A stretch of DNA of 64,000 nt from contig NZ_BNBC01000013.1 in assembly GCF_014654675.1 (NCBI RefSeq), positions 79,542 to 143,541 of the forward strand, in the 5' to 3' direction. The notes beneath the pieces were generated by a model. It was given only the letters and a program-made list of their open reading frames with translations. It did not search any database and was not told the origin of the DNA. Positions within the stretch are counted from its first letter, which is position 1. Each line of letters starts with the position of its first letter. Below, piece after piece: positions 55,365 to 64,000 of this stretch. The stretch comes from Streptomyces spiralis. Lineage in GTDB: Bacteria > Actinomycetota > Actinomycetes > Streptomycetales > Streptomycetaceae. The position numbers and the translations under genes are program-made.

Positions 55365-56576
55365 TCAGCCGCCGGCCTTCGCGATCGCCCTGTGGATCGC
55401 CCTGGCGATCCGCTCGGCGTCGAGGGCCAGTTCGCGGAGCATCCCGCTGATGGGGTTGGTGAAGCCGGTGAAGTACAGGCCGGGGGCGTCGGCGGTGGTG
55501 CGGGGGCCGTGGACGACCGGCTTGCCGCGGGAGTCCAGTACGCCGAGGTGGCCGACCAGGTCCTCCAGGCCGCGGGCGTAACCGGTGGCGGCGATGACGG
55601 CGTCCGGCTCGATCCGGCTGCCGTCGGCGAGCACGACCTTGCCGTCCTCGAACCCCTCGACCGCGCCCACGATCTCGACCCTGCCCGCACGCACGGCGTC
55701 GATGAGACCGACGTCCTGGACGGGGATCGCCCCCTCACGGACCCGGGAGTACAGGCCGGTGTCGGGGCGGGGCAGGCCGTGCGCCGACAGGTCGGGCACG
55801 CTCACCTTCGCCAGCGGCCCGGCGAGGCGGTCGACGAGCCCGACCGGCAGCCGCCGGCAGAGCACGCCCGTGTACTGGGCGGGCCACCCCGCGGTCGACC
55901 GGCGCACGATGTGCGGGACGGTGCGCACGGACAGCCGTACGCGTGCGGCCCCGCCCTCCACCAGGTCGACGGCGATCTCCGCGCCGGTGTTGCCGGCACC
56001 GACGACGAGCACGTCCCGGCCGGTGTAGGGCTCGGGGTTGCGGTAGTCGGAGGCGTGCACGAGCCTGCGGGGCTCGCCGAGTCCGCCGGTGTACCCGGTG
56101 CGGCCGGGCCAGTCGGGCAGACGCGGCGTGTGGTTGTAGCCGGTGGCGACGACCACCGCGCTGCCGGTCAGCTCCCGCCCGCCGGTGGCGTGCAGCAGCC
56201 AGCCGGCGCCGTCGGCCGCGCGTGTCAGCCGGGAGACCTCGACACCGGTCACGATCTCCAGCTCGTGGTGCTCGGTGTACTTCTCCAGGTACCGCACCAC
56301 GTCGTCCCGCGAGACCCACCTGCCGAACCGGCGCGGCATCGGCAGACCGGGCAGCGCGGACAGGCGGCGGGTGGTGTGCAGGTGCAGCCGGTCGTAGTGG
56401 CGCCGCCAGGACGCCCCGACCCGGTCGGACTTCTCCAGGACGACCGCGCGTATCCCCCGCGCGCGCAGCGCGTACGCGGCGGCCAGGCCGCCCGGCCCGC
56501 CGCCGACGACGTAGACGGGGTGGTCGGCGCGCCGGCGTGCGGGAACGGTGGACGTTGTGGACGTGGAGTCGGCCAT
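55365..56576 (-). CDS. Flavin-containing monooxygenase (CzcO/YUC-like)
   Basis: A 403-residue flavoprotein. The FAD-binding GxGxxG is VYVVGGGPGGLAAAYAL (about 22-38), the NADPH-binding GxGxxG is VLVVGAGNTGAEIAVDL (about 190-206), and the FMO-type VVATGYNHTPRLPDWPG and second ATGYARGL are present. It is probably a class B monooxygenase that oxidises ketones or N/S groups; the substrate is not apparent. ATG start with a disordered Ser/Thr-rich N-terminus. No operon partner is obvious. Confidence 0.9.
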   Translation of the reverse strand: MADSTSTTSTVPARRRADHPVYVVGGGPGGLAAAYALRARGIRAVVLEKSDRVGASWRRHYDRLHLHTTRRLSALPGLPMPRRFGRWVSRDDVVRYLEKYTEHHELEIVTGVEVSRLTRAADGAGWLLHATGGRELTGSAVVVATGYNHTPRLPDWPGRTGYTGGLGEPRRLVHASDYRNPEPYTGRDVLVVGAGNTGAEIAVDLVEGGAARVRLSVRTVPHIVRRSTAGWPAQYTGVLCRRLPVGLVDRLAGPLAKVSVPDLSAHGLPRPDTGLYSRVREGAIPVQDVGLIDAVRAGRVEIVGAVEGFEDGKVVLADGSRIEPDAVIAATGYARGLEDLVGHLGVLDSRGKPVVHGPRTTADAPGLYFTGFTNPISGMLRELALDAERIARAIHRAIAKAGG

Positions 56577-56711
56577 GTGCGCGAGCGTAATCAGACGCCC
56601 GGTTGATGGGTCTCGGTCAAGACCGGAATTGGTTGCGGATTGATCACGGATGAGCGTGACGGTCGCTCATGATGGCCGCCGCAGCGCCGGTGCCTGGGAC
56701 ACAATGATCAG

Positions 56712-57395
56712 ATGGCCGATATACGTGAGACGTCCCTCGTCCACCCCGCTCCCGTGCTGTCCGGGCACGGCCTCCGGCTGCGCGTCTGGGACCCGGAGTC
56801 CGAGACGGACGTCGAGACCTGGCTGCGCGGGCGCACCGAGCCCGAGTTCCGGCGCTGGAACACGCCGCTGATCCTGGAGGAGGGCCTGGACGACGCGCGC
56901 GAGTCGCTCACCGCCCATGTGCGCGGCGCCGTCGACGGAACGGGCATGCCCTTCTGCGTCACGGACGAGGCGACCGGCGCGACCCTCGGTCACGTCAGCA
57001 TCGGCGCCATCAGCCGCCCCCTGCGGACCGGGCGGGTCGGCTACTGGGTGCTCCCCGAGGCCCGCGGACGGGGAGTCGCCACGCGGGCGCTGCTGCTCAC
57101 CGTGGACTGGGCCTTCGCCGAACTGGGCATGCACCGCCTGGAGTTGGGCCACGCACTCGGGCACGACGCGTCGTGCCGCATCGCCGAGAGGTGCGGGTTC
57201 ACGTACGAGGGGACCCTGCGCGGCGCCATGTGGGAGGCGGACCGTCACGACGCCTTCCGCGACTGCCACCTGCACGCACGACTGGCCACGGATCCGCGGC
57301 CGGAGGGACAGCCGTGGGCACCGGCCCGTAATTCGGGGGCGTCCCTGCGCCCAGGGCGGAACCATGAAGCATGGCATCCGATGACTGGCACTTGA
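56712..57395 (+). CDS. GNAT N-acetyltransferase (RimJ/RimL-like)
   Basis: A 227-residue acetyltransferase. Motif A for acetyl-CoA is VGYWVLPEARGRGVATRALL (about 97-116), preceded by GATLGHVSIGAISRPLRTGR and followed by RLELGHALGHDASCRIAERC. The RimJ/RimL layout acetylates N-terminal or side-chain amines. The C-terminal 40 residues are disordered and overlap the following GNAT gene by 25 bases in another frame. ATG at 56712. Confidence 0.9.
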   Translation: MADIRETSLVHPAPVLSGHGLRLRVWDPESETDVETWLRGRTEPEFRRWNTPLILEEGLDDARESLTAHVRGAVDGTGMPFCVTDEATGATLGHVSIGAISRPLRTGRVGYWVLPEARGRGVATRALLLTVDWAFAELGMHRLELGHALGHDASCRIAERCGFTYEGTLRGAMWEADRHDAFRDCHLHARLATDPRPEGQPWAPARNSGASLRPGRNHEAWHPMTGT

Positions 57396-58234
57396 CCGAC
57401 GACGTCCACGAATTCCTGGCCCGCGCCGGAGAGTTCCTCCGCTCCCGGCCCGCGCCGCACACCCTGCACCTGACCGTGACGGAGAACCTGCGCGCACACG
57501 GCGGGCACTTCTACACGGAGGAGGACCCCGAGTTCGGTGTCCTGGGCGGAGGCGGGGCACCGGGAGTGCGCGCCGCCTTCTTCCGTACGCCGCCCTTCGC
57601 GATCGTCCTCACCGCCCTTTCCGAGGAGGAGGCCGACGCGCTCGCGGGGCAGCTGGCCCGGACGGGGCGGACCCTGTCCGGCGTCAACGCCGACCGCGAC
57701 ACCGCCGCCGCCTTCGCCGCCGCCTGGCAGCGCCACACCGGCGCCGGGGCCGTGGTCCAGAGGCGGACGCGGCTGTACCGGCTGGACGGGCTGACCGTGC
57801 CGCAACCGGTCCCGCCGGGGCGTGCGAGGGTGGCGGGAGCGGAGGACCGGAAGCTGCTCGTCCGGTGGTACGAGGAGTTCTGCACCGCCGTGGGCGAGAC
57901 GGTCCTGCGGGACGCGGAGCAGTGGGCGGACGGTCGCGTCGAGCGCGGTGACGCCATACTCTGGGAGACGCCGGACGGAACGCCCGTCGCCATGGCCGCG
58001 AGGTCCCCGGAGGTCGCCGGGCAGACACGCGTGCTCGGGGTCTACACGCCGGCGCACCTGCGGGGCCGGGGATACGCGGGAGCCGTCACGGCGGAGGTCA
58101 GCCGGGCCGCGCTGGAGTCCGGAGCGGCCGAGGTACTGCTCTTCACCGACCTCGCCAACCCCACCAGCAACGCGCTGTACCAGCGGATCGGCTATCGGCC
58201 GGTGTGCGACTTCGCGGTGTACGAGTTCGAGTGA
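57371..58234 (+). CDS. GNAT family N-acetyltransferase
   Basis: A 287-residue protein. The N-terminal half (about 1-125) has no obvious activity and resembles the N-terminal part of other two-domain GNATs. The C-terminal GNAT domain shows MAARSPEVAGQTRVLGVYTP and motif A YTPAHLRGRGYAGAVTAEVS, closing NALYQRIGYRPVCDF. ATG at 57371 overlaps the upstream gene by 25 bases, so the two are co-translated. The substrate is unknown. Confidence 0.9.
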   Translation: MASDDWHLTDDVHEFLARAGEFLRSRPAPHTLHLTVTENLRAHGGHFYTEEDPEFGVLGGGGAPGVRAAFFRTPPFAIVLTALSEEEADALAGQLARTGRTLSGVNADRDTAAAFAAAWQRHTGAGAVVQRRTRLYRLDGLTVPQPVPPGRARVAGAEDRKLLVRWYEEFCTAVGETVLRDAEQWADGRVERGDAILWETPDGTPVAMAARSPEVAGQTRVLGVYTPAHLRGRGYAGAVTAEVSRAALESGAAEVLLFTDLANPTSNALYQRIGYRPVCDFAVYEFE

Positions 58235-58263
58235 GGAGCGCCTCAGGACTGCGGGCTGCGGGC

Positions 58264-58932
58264 TCAGGGCCAGAGCAGCTCGTGGGACCAGGTGCCCTCG
58301 CCGGTGCGGTGGTAGCGGAGGCGTACGTGGCGGCGGCGGGGGTCGCCCTGGAAGAACTCGACCTCGGTGGGCCGTAGGCGGTACAGGGTCCAGGTGGGGA
58401 CGTCCGCCTCGGGCTCGCGCCGCGCCCGGTCCCATGCCTCCTGCGAGGCCCGGGTCAGCTCCTCCAGGGAGTTCAGGACCTCGCTCTGGCGGCCGGTGAG
58501 GGCCGCGGCCAGCGCTCCCGTGGAGCGGGCGTGCAGGTCCGCCCGGGCCTGCTCGGGCGGGGCCGTCGTGACCGGGCCCCGGACCCGGACCTGGCGGCCC
58601 AGCGCCGGCCAGTAGAAGGCCAGGGCCGCGTGCGGGTGGGCGGCCAGGTGCCGGCCCTTGCGGCTGCCCGCATGGGTGGCGAAGGACCAGCCCGACGCGT
58701 CCGCGCCGTGCAGCATCACGATCCGTACGTCCGGGTGGCCCTCCTCGTCGGAGGTCGCGAGGGACATCGTGTGCGGCTCGCGCTCGCCGGCCGCCACCGC
58801 CTGAGCGAACCACCGCTCGAAGAGGGGGAGGGGCTCCGGGGGTGCGCTGGCCGGGTCGAAGCCGGGCAGCTCGGTGACCTCCGGGTCCCACACGCGCAGC
58901 GACCTCAGCAGCTCATCAAGATCCGTGTTCAT
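58264..58932 (-). CDS. Pyridoxamine 5'-phosphate oxidase-family protein (PdxH-like)
   Basis: A 222-residue FMN-binding split-barrel protein with the PdxH layout: LFERWFAQAVAAGEREPHTM, DVRIVMLHGADASGWSFATH, the SRKGRHLAAHPHAALAFYWP strand, and the C-terminal VEFFQGDPRRRHVRLRYHRT. PdxH-specific residues (such as the RLHDR signature) are changed, so the substrate may differ from pdxH at 30388. ATG at 58932 matches the family; a longer start is open. Its stop is 29 bases from the convergent acetyltransferase gene. Confidence 0.87.
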   Translation of the reverse strand: MNTDLDELLRSLRVWDPEVTELPGFDPASAPPEPLPLFERWFAQAVAAGEREPHTMSLATSDEEGHPDVRIVMLHGADASGWSFATHAGSRKGRHLAAHPHAALAFYWPALGRQVRVRGPVTTAPPEQARADLHARSTGALAAALTGRQSEVLNSLEELTRASQEAWDRARREPEADVPTWTLYRLRPTEVEFFQGDPRRRHVRLRYHRTGEGTWSHELLWP

Positions 58933-59067
58933 GACCCGAGTATCGCGGGGTGTAGCACGAGGTGCCGTACAACGCAGCAGGCGGCGGTCCACCGGAGTGA
59001 ACCGCCGCCCGCCTGACAGGACTTGGGGCCTGGACGTGTCCTCGTGGGAGTCCGGGCCGAGGTGTGG

Positions 59068-59715
59068 CTATCTCGTCGGCTTCTTCCCCGTGACGCCCAG
59101 GTGGACCAACAGCGCCAGATTGGGCTTCAGTTCGGCCTGTTTCACGCCCCAGGAGGTGAAGCCCTTCTGATGGGAGGCGACCGCCGCGAGCATCGCGACG
59201 AGCGAACCGGCGATCGCGGCCGGGTTCACGTCCTTGTCGACCTTGCCTTTGGACTGGAGTTCGGCAACCGAATCCGCAAGAGAATTGTTCACCGAGTTCA
59301 GGATCTTCATACGGAGCTTGTAGAAGCGCTTGTCGCCCTCGGCCGCCCCGAGGTCGACCACGCGCAGGATCGCCTCGTTGCGGCGCCAGAAGTCCAGGAA
59401 GCCCTCGACGAGTTCCTGGGCCGTCTGCCAGCCGGCCTTGCCGACCCATGAACGGCCCTGGAGCACCTCGGTCAACGTGGCGCTCTCGCTGGCCATTTGC
59501 TCGGCGATCTCCAGGACGGCGCCCTCGACGTCCGGGAAGTACTGGTAGAAGGTGGCGGGCGAAGTGCCCGCCTTCCGGGCGACGTCGATGACTTTGACGT
59601 CCCGGTAGGGGGATGAGCTGAGCATCTCACTGAGGCAGTCGAGCAGCTTCTGCCGGGTCGCCTGCCCGCGGCGCCCGGCCACACGGCCGTCGACGGTACG
59701 CACTTGTCCTGTCAT
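59068..59715 (-). CDS. TetR family regulator
   Basis: A 215-residue regulator. The N-terminal HTH (about 18-65) contains TRQKLLDCLSEMLSSSPYRD and ARKAGTSPATFYQYFPDVEG. The C-terminal effector domain (AEQMASESATLTEVLQ and onward) is found in conserved actinobacterial copies at this locus upstream of afsK. It diverges from the VOC gene across 122 bases, which it may control. ATG start; the GTG and other starts are inferior. Confidence 0.92.
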   Translation of the reverse strand: MTGQVRTVDGRVAGRRGQATRQKLLDCLSEMLSSSPYRDVKVIDVARKAGTSPATFYQYFPDVEGAVLEIAEQMASESATLTEVLQGRSWVGKAGWQTAQELVEGFLDFWRRNEAILRVVDLGAAEGDKRFYKLRMKILNSVNNSLADSVAELQSKGKVDKDVNPAAIAGSLVAMLAAVASHQKGFTSWGVKQAELKPNLALLVHLGVTGKKPTR

Positions 59716-59837
59716 GTCGTCAGCTTACCGAGGGGTGATGGGAGCGCGATTCGGCCGACTGCAAATGGGGTGCGGGGGTGCGGAGGGGCTGGTGTGCCTG
59801 GTCTGCGGGGTGCGGGCGGCCCCGCTACGTTGACGAC

Positions 59838-60566
59838 ATGGCCGAAAACAGGGCATCCGCATACGCAGAGGGCGTCCCGTGCTGGGTGGACGCGCAGCTT
59901 CCCGACGTCGAGGCGGGGAAGCGGTTCTACGGTGAGCTCTTCGGGTGGACCTTCGGGGTGGCGGAGGCGTACGGCGACTCCGTGCCGGCCCGGCTGGGCG
60001 GGGAGCCCGTCGCGGCGCTCACGCCGAAGACGGACGGCCGGATGCCCACGGTCTGGACGGTGTACTTCTCCACCCCGGACGCCGGGGCGCTGGGCGAGCG
60101 GATCCGGGCGGCGGGCGGCCAGGTCGTCGGCGGGCCCTGGAGGGTCGGCCCCGCGGGGACGACCGCCCTGGCCGCCGACCCGGAGGGCGCGGTCTTCGGC
60201 CTGTGGCAGCCCGGCCGGCGCCCTGGCTTCGGCAGGCGGCACCAGCCCGGCACCTTCGACTGGGTCCAGCTGTACACCCGCGACACCGAGGCCGCCGACA
60301 CCTTCTACGGCGGCCTCTTCCACGAGGCCCTGTTCGGCGCGGACGTCCGGCCCGACTTCGGCCGCGTGGCCGTCGGGGAGGTCTTCCCCGCCGAGATGCC
60401 GCCCCACTTCCTCGTCCACTTCCGGGTCGCGGACCTCGAGGCCGCGCTGGGCGCGGCCGCGCGGCTCGGCGGCCGCACGCAGGTGTCACCCTTCGAGACG
60501 TCCTACGGGACCGTGGCCGTCGTGGTCGACAATCAGGGGGCATCCTTCGCCGTACTGGAGAGGTGA
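59838..60566 (+). CDS. VOC family protein (glyoxalase/bleomycin-resistance fold)
   Basis: A 242-residue protein with two tandem VOC modules (about 12-125 and 138-240): [20 protein letters not shown] and [20 protein letters not shown] each start a beta-alpha-beta-beta-beta unit. Metal-ligand positions are not obviously those of glyoxalase I, so it may be a hydroxylase-like or binding protein. It matches Streptomyces proteins of unknown role upstream of afsK. ATG at 59838. The gap of 233 bases to the afsK start holds the afsK promoter. Confidence 0.88.
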   Translation: MAENRASAYAEGVPCWVDAQLPDVEAGKRFYGELFGWTFGVAEAYGDSVPARLGGEPVAALTPKTDGRMPTVWTVYFSTPDAGALGERIRAAGGQVVGGPWRVGPAGTTALAADPEGAVFGLWQPGRRPGFGRRHQPGTFDWVQLYTRDTEAADTFYGGLFHEALFGADVRPDFGRVAVGEVFPAEMPPHFLVHFRVADLEAALGAAARLGGRTQVSPFETSYGTVAVVVDNQGASFAVLER

Positions 60567-60799
60567 GCGGTGTCATACCGGGCGGTAACCGGCGTCTCGA
60601 CGGCGGGAAGCGATCGGTGTGCGGCCGCGTTGGGGCCGATTTGCGGCGAGACATCCCGATTCGTCGGCGGGTTCGCAACCAGCGCCCCGGCCAGGAAGAA
60701 TCGGGGTGCGTGCCGCCGCGGCGGTGCGGTGGTGAGACGCTGCACGGGGGCCGCGTACACATGGAGGTGGCGCGGCCCGTACGGGGAGGTGGCAGGCAA

Positions 60800-63197
60800 G
60801 TGGTGGATCAGCTGACGCAGCACGATCCGCGGCGGATCGGGCCGTTCGAGGTGCTGGGACGGCTGGGGGCCGGCGGCATGGGGCTGGTCTATCTCGCGCG
60901 CTCGGCGTCCGGCCGGCGGGTGGCGATCAAGACGGTCCGCACCGAGCTGGCCGAGGACCAGCTGTTCCGGGTGCGCTTCACCCGCGAGGTCGAGGCCGCG
61001 CGGGCGGTCTCCGGCTTCTACACGGCCGCGGTCGTCGACGCCGACCCGCGCGCCGCCGTGCCCTGGCTGGCCACCGCCTACGTCCCCGCGCCCTCCCTCG
61101 AGGAGATAGTGACCGAGTGCGGACCGCTCCCGGTCCAGGCGGTGCGCTGGCTCGCGGCGGGCGTCGCCGAGGCGCTGCAGTCCATCCACGGCGCCGGACT
61201 CGTCCACCGCGACCTGAAGCCGTCCAACGTGCTCGTGGTCGAGGACGGGCCCCGCGTGATCGACTTCGGCATCGCGTCCGGCGTCTCGAACACCCGCCTG
61301 ACCATGACGAACGTCGCCGTCGGCACGCCCGCGTACATGTCCCCCGAGCAGGCCAAGGACTCCCGCAGCGTCACCGGCGCCAGCGACGTCTTCTCGCTCG
61401 GCTCCACGCTCGTCTTCGCCGCCACCGGCCACGCCCCCTTCCACGGCGCCAACCCGGTCGAGACGGTCTTCATGCTGCTGCGCGAGGGCCCCGACCTCGA
61501 AGGCCTCCCGGACGAGCTGCGCCCGCTCATCGAGTCCTGCATGCAGATGGAGGCCACGGCCCGCCCCACCCCGGCCGACCTCCAGGCCCAGCTCGCCCCC
61601 CACCTCTTCGGCTCCGGCTCCGACGACAGCGGCACCGCCTCGGCCTGGCTGCCCGAGCGGGCGGTCGGCCTCATCGAGTCCCGTCGCGGCGGCCGCCCGG
61701 CCCCGCAGTCCACCTCGGCCGGCCCGCGCAGCACCGTCCGGCCCCCGGCGCCGCCGCCTCCGCCCTCGCACGACCCGGCCGTCCCGGCCCCCCATGTGCC
61801 GCCCATGCCGGCCGTGCCCGCCCCCGTCGGCGCACCCGACTCCGGCCCCGTGCGGCTGGCCGGCGCCCAGGTGCCCATCGGGCCCGGGCCGCGCGTCGCC
61901 GACGTCCGCGCCGCCGCGGCCGTCAAGGCACCCCCGCCGGAGGCGGCCCTGGCGGCCTCCTGGACCAGACACCAGGGCTCGCCCCACGGCGTCAACGGCG
62001 CCGACCCCGCCGTGTCGCCCGCATCACCGTCACCGTCCGCACCGGCCGCGCCCCCGGAGACCGCGACCGGCTGGCGCCCCTGGCGCTTCCGCATGTCCAA
62101 CGACGTCTGGGGCACCCCGTCCGTCGCCGACGACCTCGTCTACGTCACCTCCTTCGAGGTGCACGCCCTGGACGTGGCCACCGGCCGCCGCCGCTTCAAG
62201 ACCCGCGACGTCGCCTGGTCGATGGCCGTGGCGGACGGCCGTGTCCACGCCTCCGACGGCCCCACCCTCTTCGCGCTGGACGCCCGCGAGGGCACGGACC
62301 TCTGGCGCCTCCAGACGGACGCCTGGGTGTACTCGCTGCGGGCCGACCGGGGCACGGTCGTCACCGGCACCCGCGGCGGCGGCGTCCAGGCCTGGGAGGC
62401 CGCCGGCGGCCAGAAACTGTGGGAGATCACCGGCTGCCAGACCGACTTCGAGTCGGCCGAGGCCGGCCCCGCCGTCCACGACGGCACGGTCTACGTCTGG
62501 CAGGACGCCCGGCTGCGCGCCCTGGAAGCCCGCACCGGCGAGGAGCGCTGGTCGTACCCCATCGGCGACGCGGCCTCCTGCGGCGGCGTGCCGGTGCGCG
62601 TCACCCCCGCCCCGGACGGCTACGTCTACGTCTCGGCCGGCACCCGGATCCTGGCCGTCGACGTGGCGAGCGGCCACGTCCGCTGGCACTTCGAGGCGCC
62701 CGCGGTCTTCCTCTGCCCCCCCGGCCTTCGCCCCGGGGCCGTCGGTGACCGGCGGCGGGATCTACCTGGCCGACTACCTCGGCACGGTCTACGCCCTCGA
62801 CGCCACCGACGGCCGCGACCGCTGGCGCATCGCCACCGAGTCCCGCGCCTCCGTCGACCCCGTCCTGGTCGCGGCCGGCCACGTCCACGTCGGCAGCGGC
62901 AAGGGCCTCTACACCCTGGACGCGGTGACCGGCACGCCCAAGTGGCGCTTCCAGGCGGGCGGCGAGATCGTCGGCTCCCCGGCGGTCGCCGAGGGCCGCA
63001 TCCACTTCGGCTCCACCGACCACCTCCTGTACACGTTGAAGGCCGACGACGGCCGCCTCCGCTGGAAGCTGGCGACCGGCGGCGAGATCACCGGCTCCCC
63101 GGTGGTCCGGGACGGCGTCGTCTACGCCTGCAGCAAGGACCGCTGCGTGTACGCCCTCGACGCGGAGAAGGGAACGGGCACGGCGCGCACGGCCTGA
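60800..63197 (+). pseudogene. afsK: AfsK Ser/Thr protein kinase, apparent frameshift in the propeller
   Basis: The kinase domain (about 15-275) has [14 protein letters not shown], Lys44 in [14 protein letters not shown] (136-143), DFG (155-157) and Thr168, the autophosphorylation site reported in S. coelicolor. A Pro-rich linker (about 310-415) leads to a PQQ-type beta-propeller. AfsK phosphorylates AfsR and affects hyphal tips through DivIVA. The GTG start at 60800 gives the S. coelicolor N-terminus. At 62716-62722 seven C run in a row: upstream reads VFLCPP in one frame, and [18 protein letters not shown] continues in the next. Removing one C restores 798 codons. As read, the product is 865 residues with a false tail ending at 63397. 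Confidence 0.9.
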
Positions 63198-63401
63198 GCC
63201 CGCCCGCGGAATGTGGAACTTCCGTGCGGATATGGGGTGACGGCCGTCGTACGGGGTTCACGGAAGGGGCTCGGACGGCGGCCGTCGGTCCAGGTGAACG
63301 GCTCGTGTCGTCACCGTCCACGCACAGGACGCTACCCTCTGTGCGGCCCGCCCGCCACGCGACCGCCGACGGAAGATCCGGTGCGCCGATATGGTGATCG
63401 C

Positions 63402-63998
63402 ATGCAGGTTCGGGGGCGCAGACTCAGATTCACGGCGGTACTGGCGATCGTGGTGCTCGCACTCACGGGCTTCTCCCGGGGCCACGGCCACGGACACAGC
63501 CACCACAGCAGCGGCGGGGGCGGGGGCGGTTGCAGCAGCTCCCACCAGGACCACGACAGCTCGTCGTCGTCGACGTCGGGCGGAGGGTCGTACGACGACT
63601 CGTCCGGCGACTCGGACGACGACAGTTACGGCAGCAGCACGAGCGGCGGCACGAGCGGGGGCTCCTACAACCGCCCGACCCACCGCCCCACCTCCACACC
63701 CTCCGGCGGGAGCAGCGGCACGACGCTGACGGCGGGGACGGCGAAGCTGATCAGCTGCGCGACCGAGAAGAGGCCGTACGCGACGGTCGAGATCACGAAC
63801 CCGAACAACCGCAAGGCCACGTTCCAGGCCTGGGTCACCTTCTACGACGCCGACGGCGCCTTCCTGGTGAGCGACACGTCCCCCGAAGTCTCCGTACCGG
63901 CCAGGGGCAAGGCGACCACGCGGGTACCGCTCGACAAGAGCTTCGTCCCCGCGGTCGACCACTGCGAGGCGGACGAGGAAGCCCAACTCCGCTCCTGA
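63402..63998 (+). CDS. Secreted His/Gly/Ser-rich protein
   Basis: A 198-residue protein. A signal peptide (MQVRGRRLRFTAVLAIVVLA...TGFS) is followed by GHGHGHSHHSSGGGGGG, a possible metal-binding or low-complexity segment, and an acidic Ser-rich run. A globular C-terminal domain (about 110-198) with two Cys (LISCATEKR and VDHCEADEE) looks Ig-like or FxLD-type (VEITNPNNRKATFQAWVTFY). It is conserved next to afsK in Streptomyces. The function is unknown. ATG at 63402; an out-of-frame ATG at 63391 is ignored. Confidence 0.82.
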   Translation: MQVRGRRLRFTAVLAIVVLALTGFSRGHGHGHSHHSSGGGGGGCSSSHQDHDSSSSSTSGGGSYDDSSGDSDDDSYGSSTSGGTSGGSYNRPTHRPTSTPSGGSSGTTLTAGTAKLISCATEKRPYATVEITNPNNRKATFQAWVTFYDADGAFLVSDTSPEVSVPARGKATTRVPLDKSFVPAVDHCEADEEAQLRS

Positions 63999-64000
63999 GC

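Overview
The window is high-GC DNA (roughly 70 percent or more) with third-position GC bias, many GTG starts, start-stop overlaps of the GTGA/ATGA type and almost no TTA codons. This is Streptomyces chromosome. Gene content and order (NCS2 permease, serC, an acyl-CoA carboxylase operon, citrate synthase 2, pdxH, a SIS protein next to dmdR1, purU, an ECF sigma factor, then an afsK-type kinase at the right edge) match the conserved Streptomyces core rather than an island. No antibiotic cluster, prophage, CRISPR array, tRNA or rRNA was seen.

Layout. 0.2-9.6 kb: P-type ATPase, DUF2530 protein, NCS2 purine permease, a marR-MFS pair, a 2',3'-cyclic phosphodiesterase with a 29-residue membrane peptide, an aldo/keto reductase and a Uma2 protein. 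9.6-14.2 kb: secreted functions (SGNH hydrolase, beta-propeller protein, a GH5-CBM2 endoglucanase behind a perfect CebR box) and convergent serC. 14.4-18.4 kb: a large FAD/Fe-S oxidoreductase and a DMT exporter. 18.6-28.8 kb: one co-directional operon of eight genes (TIGR03084 protein, AtuA-like protein, carboxyltransferase, biotin carboxylase/BCCP, acyl-CoA dehydrogenase, AMP-dependent acyl-CoA ligase, enoyl-CoA hydratase, TetR). It reads as a branched or terpenoid acyl-CoA catabolic pathway with its own regulator, behind a 12-bp palindrome.

28.9-32.7 kb: citrate synthase 2, pdxH, then the one non-core patch. This holds an internally deleted iscB (ancestor family of Cas9) with an omega-RNA-like leader, beside a 12-codon ORF whose Shine-Dalgarno sequence matches the whole 16S 3' tail. 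A RidA protein follows. 32.8-40.3 kb: a PAS-GAF sensor, a SIS protein behind a DasR-like site, dmdR1 with the open antiparallel frame known as adm in S. coelicolor, an alpha/beta hydrolase carrying the only in-frame TTA codon found, and a two-gene ABC exporter. 40.5-47.9 kb: an orphan PrimPol-type protein, an NsdA-like helix-turn-helix regulator, a membrane protein with TQY repeats, a substrate-binding lipoprotein and purU.

47.9-64 kb: regulation dominates. An ECF sigma factor overlaps a zf-HC2/MDMPI partner, followed by a STAS anti-anti-sigma factor, an EF-hand protein and a GHKL ATP-binding protein. A GlxA-type regulator diverges from an MFS gene and ends in a 19-bp-arm hairpin built on two inverted DnaA boxes. 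Two GNATs, a flavin monooxygenase, a PPOX protein, a TetR and a VOC protein follow. Last comes afsK, whose reading frame breaks at a run of seven C inside the C-terminal propeller, and a small secreted protein. In S. coelicolor afsS and afsR lie just beyond this point.
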